Part shown: positions 54,196-62,596 of the stretch, piece by piece
How positions within the stretch are numbered: the first letter of the stretch is position 1
Layout of the letters: the number at the start of each line of letters is the position of its first letter
From: an uncultured Clostridium sp.
Lineage (GTDB): Bacteria > Bacillota > Clostridia > Oscillospirales > Acutalibacteraceae
Reading direction: 5' to 3'
DNA: 64,000 bases
Assembly (NCBI GenBank): GCA_902471875.1
Contig: CABRLN010000001.1
Location: 62,001-126,000, forward strand
Translations under genes and position numbers: made by a program
The notes under the pieces: generated by a model
The model's database searches: none
What the model was told of the DNA's origin: nothing
Seen by the model: only the letters and a program-made list of their open reading frames with translations

Positions 54196-54279
54196 GGGAT
54201 TGAGTACCCAATCCCGTAAATTCCCACTTTCCCGCCCTGCGGGACTTGTGGGAATTTTGCTTGTTGGGAAGTGTCCCAA
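54196..54279 (+). repeat. cluster of three inverted repeats before the polyvalent protein gene
   Basis: Within about 85 bp: GGGATTG/CAATCCC near 54196-54215, a nested pair AAATTCCCAC (54218-54227) with GTGGGAATTT (54248-54257) enclosing TCCCGC/GCGGGA (54230-54244), and TTGGGA/TCCCAA (54264-54279). The middle hairpin ends in TTTT and could be the topB terminator; the cluster as a whole is denser than a terminator needs. Confidence 0.7.
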
Positions 54280-54320
54280 ACCCTCTTGAAAAAAACAAAA
54301 AACCGAAAGGAGCTTTGCTT

Positions 54321-57300
54321 ATGAAAGATGATTTTTCCGTGCTGATACAGAACCGCACCGAGTTTGAAAAAGGCAACCCGGCGGGCGTGTTCCTCTCCCT
54401 GCCCGCCACAAAAGAAGAACTCCACGAAGCCATGAAAGCACTGAACATTACCGCCGACAACCCGCAGGATTTTTTCTTGAACGGTTATTCCACCGCCGAG
54501 GGCAGGCGCATTGAGATACCCTCTGACTGGATAAGGGACGGCAGCCTTGACAAGATAAATTTCCTTGCGTCCCGTCTGGAAGAAATGACCCCGGAGCAGC
54601 TTGAAAAACTGGACGCTGTTATGCACAGCGATTTCAGACCGCAGAACCTTGACGGGCTGATAGACCACACCTACAACACAGATTTTTATTCCTATGTTCC
54701 GGGGATTTTGAGCTATAAGGAATTGGGCGACTATTTCCTCAATGACAGCGGCAAAGTACAAATGCCAGAGCAATGGAAAGCCGGGATTGATAAAGAGGAT
54801 TTCGGCTTTAACGCCGCGCTCCATGAGGACGGCAAGCTGACCGATTTCGGCTATATCGCACGGAGCGGGACGGACTGGAAAGACCTCTACACCGGGCAGG
54901 AAACGCCGGAGCAGTATCACATCATGGGCTATCCCGAAGCGGAACGCACCGCCCCGGAAAATGACGAAAGGGAAACCGCCCCGGTTGACATTGCCGCCGC
55001 CAACCCCATACGCCCCATTGAATTAAAATCACAGAGAACCAATGAAAAGATAAAAGAGATCACGGACAGACTGGAACAGGGCATACAGGATTTATTTGAC
55101 AGCGACCGCTTCAAAGAATATTTGCAGGTAATGTCAAAATTCCATAATTACAGTTTTAACAACACCCTGCTCATTGCCATGCAGAAGCCGGACGCAACCT
55201 TTGTGGCAGGCTATACTTCATGGAAAAAAGACTACGGGCGACAGGTGGTAAGCCAAGCAAAAAGTATCAAAGTGCTTGCGCCGTCCCCGTACAAAATCAA
55301 AAAGGAAGTTGACAAAATCGACCCCAAGACCCAAAAGCCCGTGACCGACAAAAACGGAAAGCCCGTCAAAGAAGAAACGGAAATAACCGTCCCGGCGTTT
55401 AAGGTTGTTTCCGTGTTTGACGTATCACAGACAGAGGGAAAGGAGCTTCCCACTATCGGCGTTGATGAACTGACCGGGGACGTGGAACAGTATGCCGATT
55501 TTTTTAAGGCAACAGAGCAGGCTTCCCCCGTCCCGGTTGGTTTTGAAAAAATAAAAAGCGGCGCAAAGGGCTACTACTCACAGACGGACAAACGCATTGC
55601 CATTAACGAGGGCATGAGCGAGTTGCAGAACCTTAAAACGCTGATACATGAGATCGCACACGCCAAGCTGCACGACATAGATTTGAACGCACCCGCAAAG
55701 GAGCAGGCAGACCGACCCGACCGCCGCACCCGTGAGGTACAGGCGGAAAGCATTGCCTACACCGTATGCCAACACTATATGCTTGACACTTCCGATTATT
55801 CCTTTGCCTATGTTGCAGAATGGAGCAGCGGGCGGGAACTGTCCGAACTGAAAGCGTCCCTTAAAACAATCCGTGACACCGCCGCAGGACTGATTGCTGA
55901 CATAGATAAAAATTTTGCGGAGCTGACACAAAACAAGGAGCAGACGCAGGAAGCGCAGGCAGAAGAACCCACGCCGGAGGAAACAGAACAGCCGGAGCAG
56001 GACGCACCGCAGGAGGAAAAAGCGGACGCAGCCGAACCCACAAAAGACACCCCAAAAGCGGAAAAAGCAGCCACGGAAGAACCCACAAAAGAGGACGCAC
56101 AGACAGGGCAGCCCGAAGATAATTTCCCACCACCCGACCCCAACGCAGAGCCAACCGTCACAATCATTTGGAGCGAACACAGCCGTTTCCATGACGGCGA
56201 AACAATGAGCCTTTCCGAAGCAAACGCCCTCATAGAAAGCCTTGACAGAGCCACCGTTTCCGAGGACGGCTATTATAAGACCAAGTTCCGCATTGACTTT
56301 GTAATGGACGGGCAGCCCAATGATTACATAGGGCGGCAGGACTTAGGGGACGGGGACGGCACACTCATAGAGCATATCGAAAGCTACCATGCCTATTATG
56401 AGAATAATGCAGATTGGGATAATTTTGTTTTACACAGCGGCGGCAAGGAAGCACTGGAAGCGGACAAGGCACAGCGGGAAATGCTCTTACATGAGTTTGT
56501 CCCCTATCTGAAACTGCACAATAACCTCTCCAACATGGAGCGGATCGCCACAAAAGCATTGCAGGAAAACGGGAACATGACACCCACCGAAACCGCCTAC
56601 CACACCGCCATGAAAGAATATGTTTCCAAGTGCCGGACAATGGTAAACAGCGGAGATTACAGCCTGCCACCCGCCCCGCAGCTTAAAGACTTTGACACGG
56701 AGCTTGCAGCCTACAAGGAACACGTCAAAGAGGAAATCGCACAGGAAGCGGCAGCCGCAGGAATGACCGTAGACGAATACGCCGCCAACGGTTACGAGCC
56801 ATACGCCGCAGAGCTGCCCGACCCCTCTATCACTGTTTCCGATATGCAGGAATACGGCTACACATGGGACGGTATGCTGCCCCTAAAGGAAGAAGCCGCC
56901 CTGCACCTTTACGAAAAAGAGGATATGCAGATTTTCTTACTCCATGCGGACGGCAGCGAAAGCATACCCGACAGCCCGGAGGACATAAAAGCCCATGCGG
57001 AAAAAGGCGGCATTTTCGGCGTACACAAGGAGGACTGGAACGCCCTCACGGAGTACCGTGCCATGAAAGAGGAATTAGCCGGAAGCGAAGCCACAAAGGA
57101 AGCGTTGCGGGAATACGGCGTAAAAGAGCAGGCAGAAAACACTTTTACTATTTATCAATTAAAAGATGATGTACCCGTTGATTATCATTTCCGCTCTCTT
57201 GAAAGATTGCAGGAAAAAGGGCTTGCGGTAGACCCCGCCAACTATGAAAAAGTCTATGACGCACCACTCACGCCGGGCATGAGCTTAGAGCGCATTTTTG

Positions 57301-59066
57301 AGAAGTTCAACTTTGACCGCCCGGAAGATTTCAAAGGACATTCCCTCTCTGTTTCTGACGTGGTAGTGCTTCATCAGAACGGCACGGACACCGCCCACTA
57401 TACGGACAGCGTTGGTTTTGTGGATATATCAGAAAATTTCCTGTTAGAACCCCCCTTAAAAGCCGCCGAGCTTTCCACGGAACAAAATGCAAACATGATT
57501 GACGGTATCATCAACAATACCCCCAACACGGACGCACTGGAAGTAAAGGCAAACGCCGGGGAGCAGATCTCACTTGCCGACCTTGCGGACGCAATACAGA
57601 AAGACCGGGAAGCTGCCAACGCCGAGCCGGACACAGCCCGTATCACAGCCGCCGCAAAAAGCCGCTATGACGGCATGGTTGCCCTCTTTACTATGGACGA
57701 CAAAATCTATATCGGGAAAAGCGAAAACTACGACAACAAAGGGCATTACGACAATAAAGACAATTCCCTGCTCTACGTTTCCGACTGCCAAGCCGCCTTT
57801 ACATTCCTTTCAAGCGAGGGCTGCACATACCCGCAGGACGAAGCCTTAAACCGGGGAATTTATACCAAAGAAGATTATGAGGAATTTTCACGCATAACGG
57901 ACTTTCTATCGCAGGCAGGCTTTACCCCGGAAAAGGAATTTTTCTTTGCCGACAAGCCCTTTTCCCTGCATGATGATACGCCGGAGCAGACCGCCCCGGA
58001 AACCAAGACCGTTTATTACACAATTAATGAGGGGGCTGCCCGCCGTGCAAAAGAAGCCAACAGTTTCAGCGACTACAAACCCGGCAGCGCAACCGCAGAA
58101 TACAGGCAAATGGTAGACAAAGCCGTGGAGATTGCCGAAAGGCAGAAAAAGAGCGTAGACCCCATGTATCACGAAAAGATTGACAGCCTTGTTGACACCT
58201 ACGCCCGGAAACTTGCGGAGAACATGAACAGCAGTTTTTCCATTGAAGCCCGTGTACCCTCTATCCTCATTGCGGGCGGTTCTAATTTCCCGGTACGCAA
58301 AAAGGAAAAGCAGAACGCCGCCCGTGACAGGAACATGGAGGAATGGAACGACATACAGGGCTTGCTTGACAAGATACGAAGCACAGGCACGGGCGGTATC
58401 AGCGCAGACGACCCGCAGGCAATACAGAAGTTGGAAGCCAAACTGGAAAAGCTGCAATCGGCGCAGGACACCATGAAAGCGGTAAACGCATATTACCGAA
58501 AGCACAAGACGCTTGACGGCTGCCCCAACCTTTCCGCTGAACGTATCGAAAAAATGAAAGGGGAAATGTCGTCACAGTGGCACATAGAGGATAAGCCCTA
58601 CCCCTCATGGGCTTTATCCAACAACAACGCAGAGATACGCCGGGTAAAGGGGCGCATTGCGGAGCTGACAAAGAAGCAGGAAACCCCCTACGCCGGGTGG
58701 GAATTTGACGGCGGCACAGTAGAAGCAAACCGGGAGGACAACCGCCTGCAAATCTTCTTTGAGGAAAAGCCGGACGAAAAGACCCGTGAAGCGTTAAAGG
58801 AAAACGGCTTCCGTTGGTCGCCCAAAGCCGGGGCGTGGCAAAGGCAGCTAAACGACAATGCTATTTATGTTGCTGACGGTTTATCCTGCATACGCCCCTT
58901 GTCCGGGAAAAGCCCTACGGAGATACAGAAAGAAGCCCGCACAGCCGCCAAGACAGAGAAAAAGCCCTCTATCCGGGCGCAGCTTGCACAGGACAAGGAA
59001 GCGTTGAAAGCCGCCCCGAAAAAGGCAGCGGAAAAGACCAAAAAGCAGGACTTAGAAAGGAGCTGA
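54321..59066 (+). CDS. 1,581-residue polyvalent anti-restriction/metallopeptidase protein
   Basis: A giant modular protein. Residues 1-205 look like an ArdA-type anti-restriction domain (acidic, FEKGNPAGVFLSLPATKEELHEAM). Residues about 240-400 are an ArdC-like single-strand-DNA-binding domain (KFHNYSFNNTLLIAMQKP, AGYTSWKKDYGRQV), leading to a zinc metallopeptidase HEIAHAKLH (His443, His447). An acidic Glu/Ala/Pro linker (555-605) is followed by an LPD-type domain at about 612-735, a YodL-like domain at about 940-1036 (TFTIYQLKDDVPVDYHFRSLERL), helical segments, and a C-terminal domain at about 1462-1530 (ENGFRWSPKAGAWQRQL). The tail carries EKKPSIRAQLAQ (KPSIR at 1548-1552). Such polyvalent proteins are thought to enter the recipient with DNA and block host defences. 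AAAGGAG precedes the ATG at 54321; upstream frame is not used. Confidence 0.85.
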   Translation: MKDDFSVLIQNRTEFEKGNPAGVFLSLPATKEELHEAMKALNITADNPQDFFLNGYSTAEGRRIEIPSDWIRDGSLDKINFLASRLEEMTPEQLEKLDAVMHSDFRPQNLDGLIDHTYNTDFYSYVPGILSYKELGDYFLNDSGKVQMPEQWKAGIDKEDFGFNAALHEDGKLTDFGYIARSGTDWKDLYTGQETPEQYHIMGYPEAERTAPENDERETAPVDIAAANPIRPIELKSQRTNEKIKEITDRLEQGIQDLFDSDRFKEYLQVMSKFHNYSFNNTLLIAMQKPDATFVAGYTSWKKDYGRQVVSQAKSIKVLAPSPYKIKKEVDKIDPKTQKPVTDKNGKPVKEETEITVPAFKVVSVFDVSQTEGKELPTIGVDELTGDVEQYADFFKATEQASPVPVGFEKIKSGAKGYYSQTDKRIAINEGMSELQNLKTLIHEIAHAKLHDIDLNAPAKEQADRPDRRTREVQAESIAYTVCQHYMLDTSDYSFAYVAEWSSGRELSELKASLKTIRDTAAGLIADIDKNFAELTQNKEQTQEAQAEEPTPEETEQPEQDAPQEEKADAAEPTKDTPKAEKAATEEPTKEDAQTGQPEDNFPPPDPNAEPTVTIIWSEHSRFHDGETMSLSEANALIESLDRATVSEDGYYKTKFRIDFVMDGQPNDYIGRQDLGDGDGTLIEHIESYHAYYENNADWDNFVLHSGGKEALEADKAQREMLLHEFVPYLKLHNNLSNMERIATKALQENGNMTPTETAYHTAMKEYVSKCRTMVNSGDYSLPPAPQLKDFDTELAAYKEHVKEEIAQEAAAAGMTVDEYAANGYEPYAAELPDPSITVSDMQEYGYTWDGMLPLKEEAALHLYEKEDMQIFLLHADGSESIPDSPEDIKAHAEKGGIFGVHKEDWNALTEYRAMKEELAGSEATKEALREYGVKEQAENTFTIYQLKDDVPVDYHFRSLERLQEKGLAVDPANYEKVYDAPLTPGMSLERIFEKFNFDRPEDFKGHSLSVSDVVVLHQNGTDTAHYTDSVGFVDISENFLLEPPLKAAELSTEQNANMIDGIINNTPNTDALEVKANAGEQISLADLADAIQKDREAANAEPDTARITAAAKSRYDGMVALFTMDDKIYIGKSENYDNKGHYDNKDNSLLYVSDCQAAFTFLSSEGCTYPQDEALNRGIYTKEDYEEFSRITDFLSQAGFTPEKEFFFADKPFSLHDDTPEQTAPETKTVYYTINEGAARRAKEANSFSDYKPGSATAEYRQMVDKAVEIAERQKKSVDPMYHEKIDSLVDTYARKLAENMNSSFSIEARVPSILIAGGSNFPVRKKEKQNAARDRNMEEWNDIQGLLDKIRSTGTGGISADDPQAIQKLEAKLEKLQSAQDTMKAVNAYYRKHKTLDGCPNLSAERIEKMKGEMSSQWHIEDKPYPSWALSNNNAEIRRVKGRIAELTKKQETPYAGWEFDGGTVEANREDNRLQIFFEEKPDEKTREALKENGFRWSPKAGAWQRQLNDNAIYVADGLSCIRPLSGKSPTEIQKEARTAAKTEKKPSIRAQLAQDKEALKAAPKKAAEKTKKQDLERS

Positions 59067-59069
59067 ACC

Positions 59070-59780
59070 ATGCAGAAATTTGAAAACGTGGATATATTAA
59101 AATCCCTCAAAGCAATCATGCAGACCCACACCGAACATTTCCAGTCTGATTTTGACATAGACATAAAGACCTTAAAGCAGGCGGCAAAAAGCCCGAACCC
59201 GGAGGATAAAAAATATTTGTGGATATGCCGCCCCGCCGGGACGTGGTGCTTGCGGGAGCGTGACACATTCATCAAGGACACACGGGAACATAACACGTTC
59301 TGTTTCTACGCCGAGCAGACAAGGGATAAGATACTTGCCTATGCCGTGGAGCTGACCGGGATTGAAAAAGGCAGGGTAACAGGCAACCTCTACGAACTGG
59401 ACTACCAAAAGCACTATGAACACGTCAAGGACGCTTCCGTAGACCACGGAGATACCAAGCTGATCTACGAGAACGGGGAACGGACGCAGGAAGCCGAAAA
59501 ACACATTACCGGGGACGCTGACCCGGACTTAGGGAAATTCCTTTCCTTTGAGGAACAGCCCAAAGACCCCGCCGCCCTGCAAGGCGTTCTACGGGACGAG
59601 AAGCACAGCAGAGATCACTTCCGCAGCGGCGATATTAAGGCGCATATCGAAACACTGTCCGGCAAGGGCAGAGAGAAAAAGCCGTCCCTACGGGCGCAGC
59701 TTGCACAGGACAAAAAGACCGTAAACGCCGCCCCGAAAAAGCAGGCAGCAAAGACTAAAAACAAGGAATTGGAGGTATAG
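59070..59780 (+). CDS. conserved ICE protein with LPD-like domain and KPSLR tail
   Basis: 236 residues. A compact domain at residues 40-175 (YLWICRPAGTWCLRERDTFIKDTREHNTF ... AYAVELTGIEKGRVTGNLYELDYQKHYEHV) resembles the large polyvalent protein-associated (LPD) domains; I am not sure of the number. It starts 4 bp after the polyvalent gene stop. Its tail, KPSLRAQLAQDKKTV..., is nearly the same as the tail of that protein: KPSLR at 204-208 is 28 residues from the end, and the coding DNA has an identical run of 23 nt (58974-58996 and 59691-59713). The two tails must share recent ancestry. Confidence 0.75.
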   Translation: MQKFENVDILKSLKAIMQTHTEHFQSDFDIDIKTLKQAAKSPNPEDKKYLWICRPAGTWCLRERDTFIKDTREHNTFCFYAEQTRDKILAYAVELTGIEKGRVTGNLYELDYQKHYEHVKDASVDHGDTKLIYENGERTQEAEKHITGDADPDLGKFLSFEEQPKDPAALQGVLRDEKHSRDHFRSGDIKAHIETLSGKGREKKPSLRAQLAQDKKTVNAAPKKQAAKTKNKELEV

Positions 59781-59784
59781 GAAC

Positions 59785-59994
59785 ATGGGACAATTCAATT
59801 TTGAGGAAACAAACCTTATCTGTTGTTACAGAAAGAAAACAAGGGCTGATACGGTGGCGGCAATGACCGCCGCCCTGCCCTACATGGAAACGGAGCTACA
59901 GAAGCTTGCAGAGCGCACAGCCGAAAAGCTGAAGAAACTGACCGAGGAAGAATTTACCGGGCTTGTGTTTTTGCCTGCTGAAGATATGGAGTAA
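59785..59994 (+). CDS. transposon-transfer assisting protein (TTRAP family)
   Basis: 69 residues (FNFEETNLICCYRKKTRADTVAAMTAALPYMETELQKLAERTAEKLKKLTEEEF). The family is found in conjugative elements and named for a role in transfer, but its mechanism is not known. It begins 5 bp after the previous stop and is the last gene of the long transfer operon: a strong terminator follows immediately. Confidence 0.85.
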   Translation: MGQFNFEETNLICCYRKKTRADTVAAMTAALPYMETELQKLAERTAEKLKKLTEEEFTGLVFLPAEDME

Positions 59995-60000
59995 TTGAAA

Positions 60001-60135
60001 CGCCGGGGAATGGCAGCTTATACAGTGCCATTCCCCGGTATTTTTTTACGTCCTTGTGGACGCATAGAAGCCGTTTTCCGGGCAACAAAGGGTATTTATC
60101 TACGCCACAAAACACTTCGGAAATCTTAAAATTCT
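60001..60135 (+). repeat. left copy of cargo-flanking direct repeat
   Basis: Terminator hairpin plus about 85 bp of spacer. From 60053 the sequence CTTGTGGACGC, then CCGTTTTCCGGGC, GGGTATT, TACGCCA, CGGAAAT and CTTAAAAT appear in the same order in the right copy from 63251, with scattered substitutions and two 3-bp gaps. The two copies enclose the cargo operon and the winged-helix gene. Confidence 0.8.
60003..60047 (+). terminator. terminator of the long transfer operon
   Basis: A 13-bp perfect stem (60003-60015 with 60026-60038) with a 10-nt loop and a run of seven Ts, 9 bp after the TTRAP stop. It is also the start of the left copy of the repeat that flanks the cargo. Confidence 0.92.
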
Positions 60136-60170
60136 ATCTTTCCCTATCTAAATACTTAACCCAAAACTTG

Positions 60171-60199
60171 TTGACTTGGAAACTAGTCTGATGTATAAT
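60171..60199 (+). promoter_or_regulatory. promoter of the cargo operon with possible MarR site
   Basis: TTGACT (60171-60176), a 17-bp spacer and consensus TATAAT (60194-60199). The spacer region contains an imperfect palindrome GACTTGGAAACTAGTC overlapping the -35, a plausible operator for the MarR protein encoded directly downstream. Confidence 0.75.
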
Positions 60200-60217
60200 G
60201 TCGGACGGAGGTGGATT

Positions 60218-60676
60218 ATGGAAAAAAATATACTGGAATATTTTTCGGAGTTCTTAGAAAAACAAGATATGTTATGCAAACTGACAGAGAGTCAAAAACT
60301 TCACAATTACGGTTATTCAGAAATACATACTATAAGAGCAATACATGATTTACCACAACCTAATGTGACCGCTATTGCAGAATATTTGAAATTAACAAAA
60401 GGCGCAATCAGCAAGATTACCAAGAAACTAATATCACAAGGTTTAATAGATACTTATATGTTGGCAGACAATAATCAAAAAATTTTTTTCTCACTTAAAG
60501 AGAAAGGGGAAGATTTATATAGAGAACACGAAAAAAGACATTCGCTTTGGCAGGAACGTGATAACATATTTTTAGCGTCTTTTTCTAAACAAGAATTGGA
60601 AAACATAACTTTTTTTATGAAAAAATATAATAATTACTTAGAAAAACAGATTGATGAGCTAAGCGGAAAGGATTGA
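60218..60676 (+). CDS. MarR-family transcriptional regulator
   Basis: 152 residues. Winged helix at about residues 40-100: YGYSEIHTIRAIHDLPQPNVTAIAEYLKLTKGAISKITKKLISQGLID, then DNNQKIFFSLKEKG. The flanking helices form the dimer interface. It heads an operon with an EamA exporter (6 bp downstream) and an MBL-fold hydrolase, and probably represses it until a ligand binds. AT-rich codon use differs sharply from the surrounding element and resembles a separate acquisition. CGGAGG precedes the ATG at 60218; an in-frame start at 60176 overlaps the promoter and is rejected. Confidence 0.9.
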   Translation: MEKNILEYFSEFLEKQDMLCKLTESQKLHNYGYSEIHTIRAIHDLPQPNVTAIAEYLKLTKGAISKITKKLISQGLIDTYMLADNNQKIFFSLKEKGEDLYREHEKRHSLWQERDNIFLASFSKQELENITFFMKKYNNYLEKQIDELSGKD

Positions 60677-60682
60677 AAAATA

Positions 60683-61582
60683 ATGAAAAAAATAATTTTG
60701 TTTCTTCCTGTCTTATCAGGAATTATGTTCGGTGCGTCGGGTGTGTTTGTACGTAAACTAACAGCCTATGGTATGGATAATTTTACGGTATTATTTTTAA
60801 GAGTTGCATTTGCCCTATTCGCAATGTTAGTCGGTATCTTAATTTATGATAAAACACTTTTTAAGATCAAATTAAAAGATATTCCTATATTTATAGGGAC
60901 AGGGTTAATCGGAATGTTAGGTCTTAATTTATGCTATAATATAGCCCTTAATGAACTTACCTTATCACTTGCCGCTGTTCTTTTAAGTACAGCACCTATT
61001 TTTGTTATGTTTCTTGCTGCTGCTATATTCAAAGAAAAAATAACCTTGAAAAAAATCTGTTGTATGCTTCTTGCCATTATCGGCTGCATACTTGCAAGTG
61101 GATTATTAGAACAAAAATCGGGGCTGCAAATTTCTTTAACAGGTATTTTTTTCGGAATTGCTGCCGCACTTTTTTATGCGCTATATAGTATCTTTTCAAG
61201 AAAGGCTACTGATAAAAGTTACCATACCTATACAGTAATCTTTTATAGCTTATTTCTAATCACTCTTATACTATTACCGTTTGCAGATTATGAAAAAATC
61301 GGTGGCTTTGTGGCAGAAAATACTGTTTCTAATCTTATTTTTCTGCTGTTTCATGCACTATGCACTTCTGTACTGCCTTATGTATTCCTTACATTGGCAC
61401 TTTTACACATCGAAGCCGGAAAAGTATCTATACTAGCGTCCGGCGGGGAACCTATTGCTGCCATTTTTTTCGGGTTGATTTTTTATTCTGAAATACCAAC
61501 ACTTTCTATGCTTGTTGGATTAGCAATAACAATTACAGCTTTAACTTTATTGTGCATGAAACAAAAGGCAGAAATAAAGTAA
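60683..61582 (+). CDS. EamA/DMT-family transporter
   Basis: 299 residues with ten transmembrane helices in two EamA repeats (residues about 5-138 and 150-292). The first repeat has FGASGVFVRKL and ALNELTLSLAAVLLSTAPIFVMFLAAAIFKE; the second has GIAAALFYALYSIFSRKA and SGGEPIAAIFFGLIFYSE. DMT proteins export metabolites, amino acids or toxic compounds. Its place between a MarR regulator and a hydrolase suggests an inducible efflux or metabolite-export module. AT-rich like its neighbours. Substrate unknown. Confidence 0.92.
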   Translation: MKKIILFLPVLSGIMFGASGVFVRKLTAYGMDNFTVLFLRVAFALFAMLVGILIYDKTLFKIKLKDIPIFIGTGLIGMLGLNLCYNIALNELTLSLAAVLLSTAPIFVMFLAAAIFKEKITLKKICCMLLAIIGCILASGLLEQKSGLQISLTGIFFGIAAALFYALYSIFSRKATDKSYHTYTVIFYSLFLITLILLPFADYEKIGGFVAENTVSNLIFLLFHALCTSVLPYVFLTLALLHIEAGKVSILASGGEPIAAIFFGLIFYSEIPTLSMLVGLAITITALTLLCMKQKAEIK

Positions 61583-61622
61583 CAAATAAACATTCAGTAA
61601 AAAGAAATGGAGGAATATCATT

Positions 61623-62435
61623 TTGAATATTACAATGCTTGGCACAGGTCATGCAACTGTTACAAGATGTTACAACACTTGTTTTGTGCTACAAGAAAAA
61701 CTATCATACCCAGAAGAATATTTCCTTGTTGACGGCGGTGGTGGAAATACTATATTGAAGCAGCTTGAAGCAGCCGAAATAGACTGGAAAAAGATACGAA
61801 CAATTTTTGTGACACATAAGCACCTAGATCATCTTATGGGAGTTATATGGATAATCAGAATAGCAAGTGAATTTATGAGTTGCGGGCAATATGAGGGTAA
61901 TATAACCATTTATGCCCACGATGAACTAGCCACAACCTTACGGAACATTTCGGAATTGCTTCTTAACGATAAAGAAAAATTTTTTTTGGGAAAACGGATT
62001 TTTTTCACAACAGTATGTGATACAGAATGTAAAACTATATTAGGAAAACAAGTTACCTTTTTTGACATTCACTCCATAAAAACTAAACAGTATGGCTTTT
62101 GCATGGAATTAGGAAAAAACAGAAAACTGACTTGTCTTGGGGACGAACCATGTAACAAGAATACACTACACTATGTAAAAAATAGTGAATGGCTTTTACA
62201 TGAAGCATTTTGTCTATATACAGAGGCAGATACATTCAAACCATACGAAAAACAACATTCTACCGTTAAAGAAGCCTGCGAAACAGCACAAGCTATGAAT
62301 ATTAAAAATCTGCTTCTCTATCATACAGAGGATTTTAATATAACAAATCGTAAACAATTATACACAACGGAGGGAAAGAAATATTATACTGGAAATTTAT
62401 TTATTCCTAATGATTTAGAAAAAATTGACTTATAA
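61623..62435 (+). CDS. MBL-fold metallo-hydrolase, RNase Z-like
   Basis: 270 residues. The motif FVTHKHLDHLMG (H-x-H-x-D-H), preceded by FLVDGGGGNTILKQL, followed by CLGDEPCN, LLHEAFC and HSTVKEACETAQAMNIKNLLLYHT, is that of the RNase Z/ElaC-like and arylsulfatase-like branch of the metallo-beta-lactamase fold, so two zinc ions are expected. The start is a TTG with GGAGG nine bases upstream. It is the third gene of the cargo operon, 40 bp after the transporter. It could be a hydrolase that inactivates the compound sensed by MarR; true tRNA processing is less likely on a mobile element. Confidence 0.85.
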   Translation: MNITMLGTGHATVTRCYNTCFVLQEKLSYPEEYFLVDGGGGNTILKQLEAAEIDWKKIRTIFVTHKHLDHLMGVIWIIRIASEFMSCGQYEGNITIYAHDELATTLRNISELLLNDKEKFFLGKRIFFTTVCDTECKTILGKQVTFFDIHSIKTKQYGFCMELGKNRKLTCLGDEPCNKNTLHYVKNSEWLLHEAFCLYTEADTFKPYEKQHSTVKEACETAQAMNIKNLLLYHTEDFNITNRKQLYTTEGKKYYTGNLFIPNDLEKIDL

Positions 62436-62437
62436 AG

Positions 62438-62596
62438 CTACAAAAGCAGAACGGAGCATATTTCTATTGTCCTCACAATAAAATTGTCCGTTTTACAGAT
62501 GCTGGAAAAGAATGTGCAAAAAATATTATTCCCCCCGCCGCCAGTGCCAAAATTGACGCTATGGCTAAATTGCCGGGGAAGATATTGGCAGAATGA
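62438..62596 (+). pseudogene. C-terminal remnant of a MarR-like regulator (tentative)
   Basis: Starting after the MBL gene stop, a frame with no suitable start codon reads NGAYFYCPHNKIVRFTDAGK, then ECAKNIIPPAASAKIDAMAKL, like the wing and C-terminal helix of a MarR protein (the KIVRFTDAGKE part is the telling one). It ends at a TGA (62594-62596) that overlaps the next small ATG. The N-terminal helix-turn-helix part is absent. Together with the codon composition this looks like the surviving end of a regulator from an earlier cargo. The match is by eye and moderate. Confidence 0.4.

Noticed and set aside
53561..54920. Two long minus-strand open frames of 299 codons each near the end of topB
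   Set aside because: They overlap each other and the recognisable topB and polyvalent genes, and contain low-complexity Phe/Gly/Ser runs; they are frame shadows.
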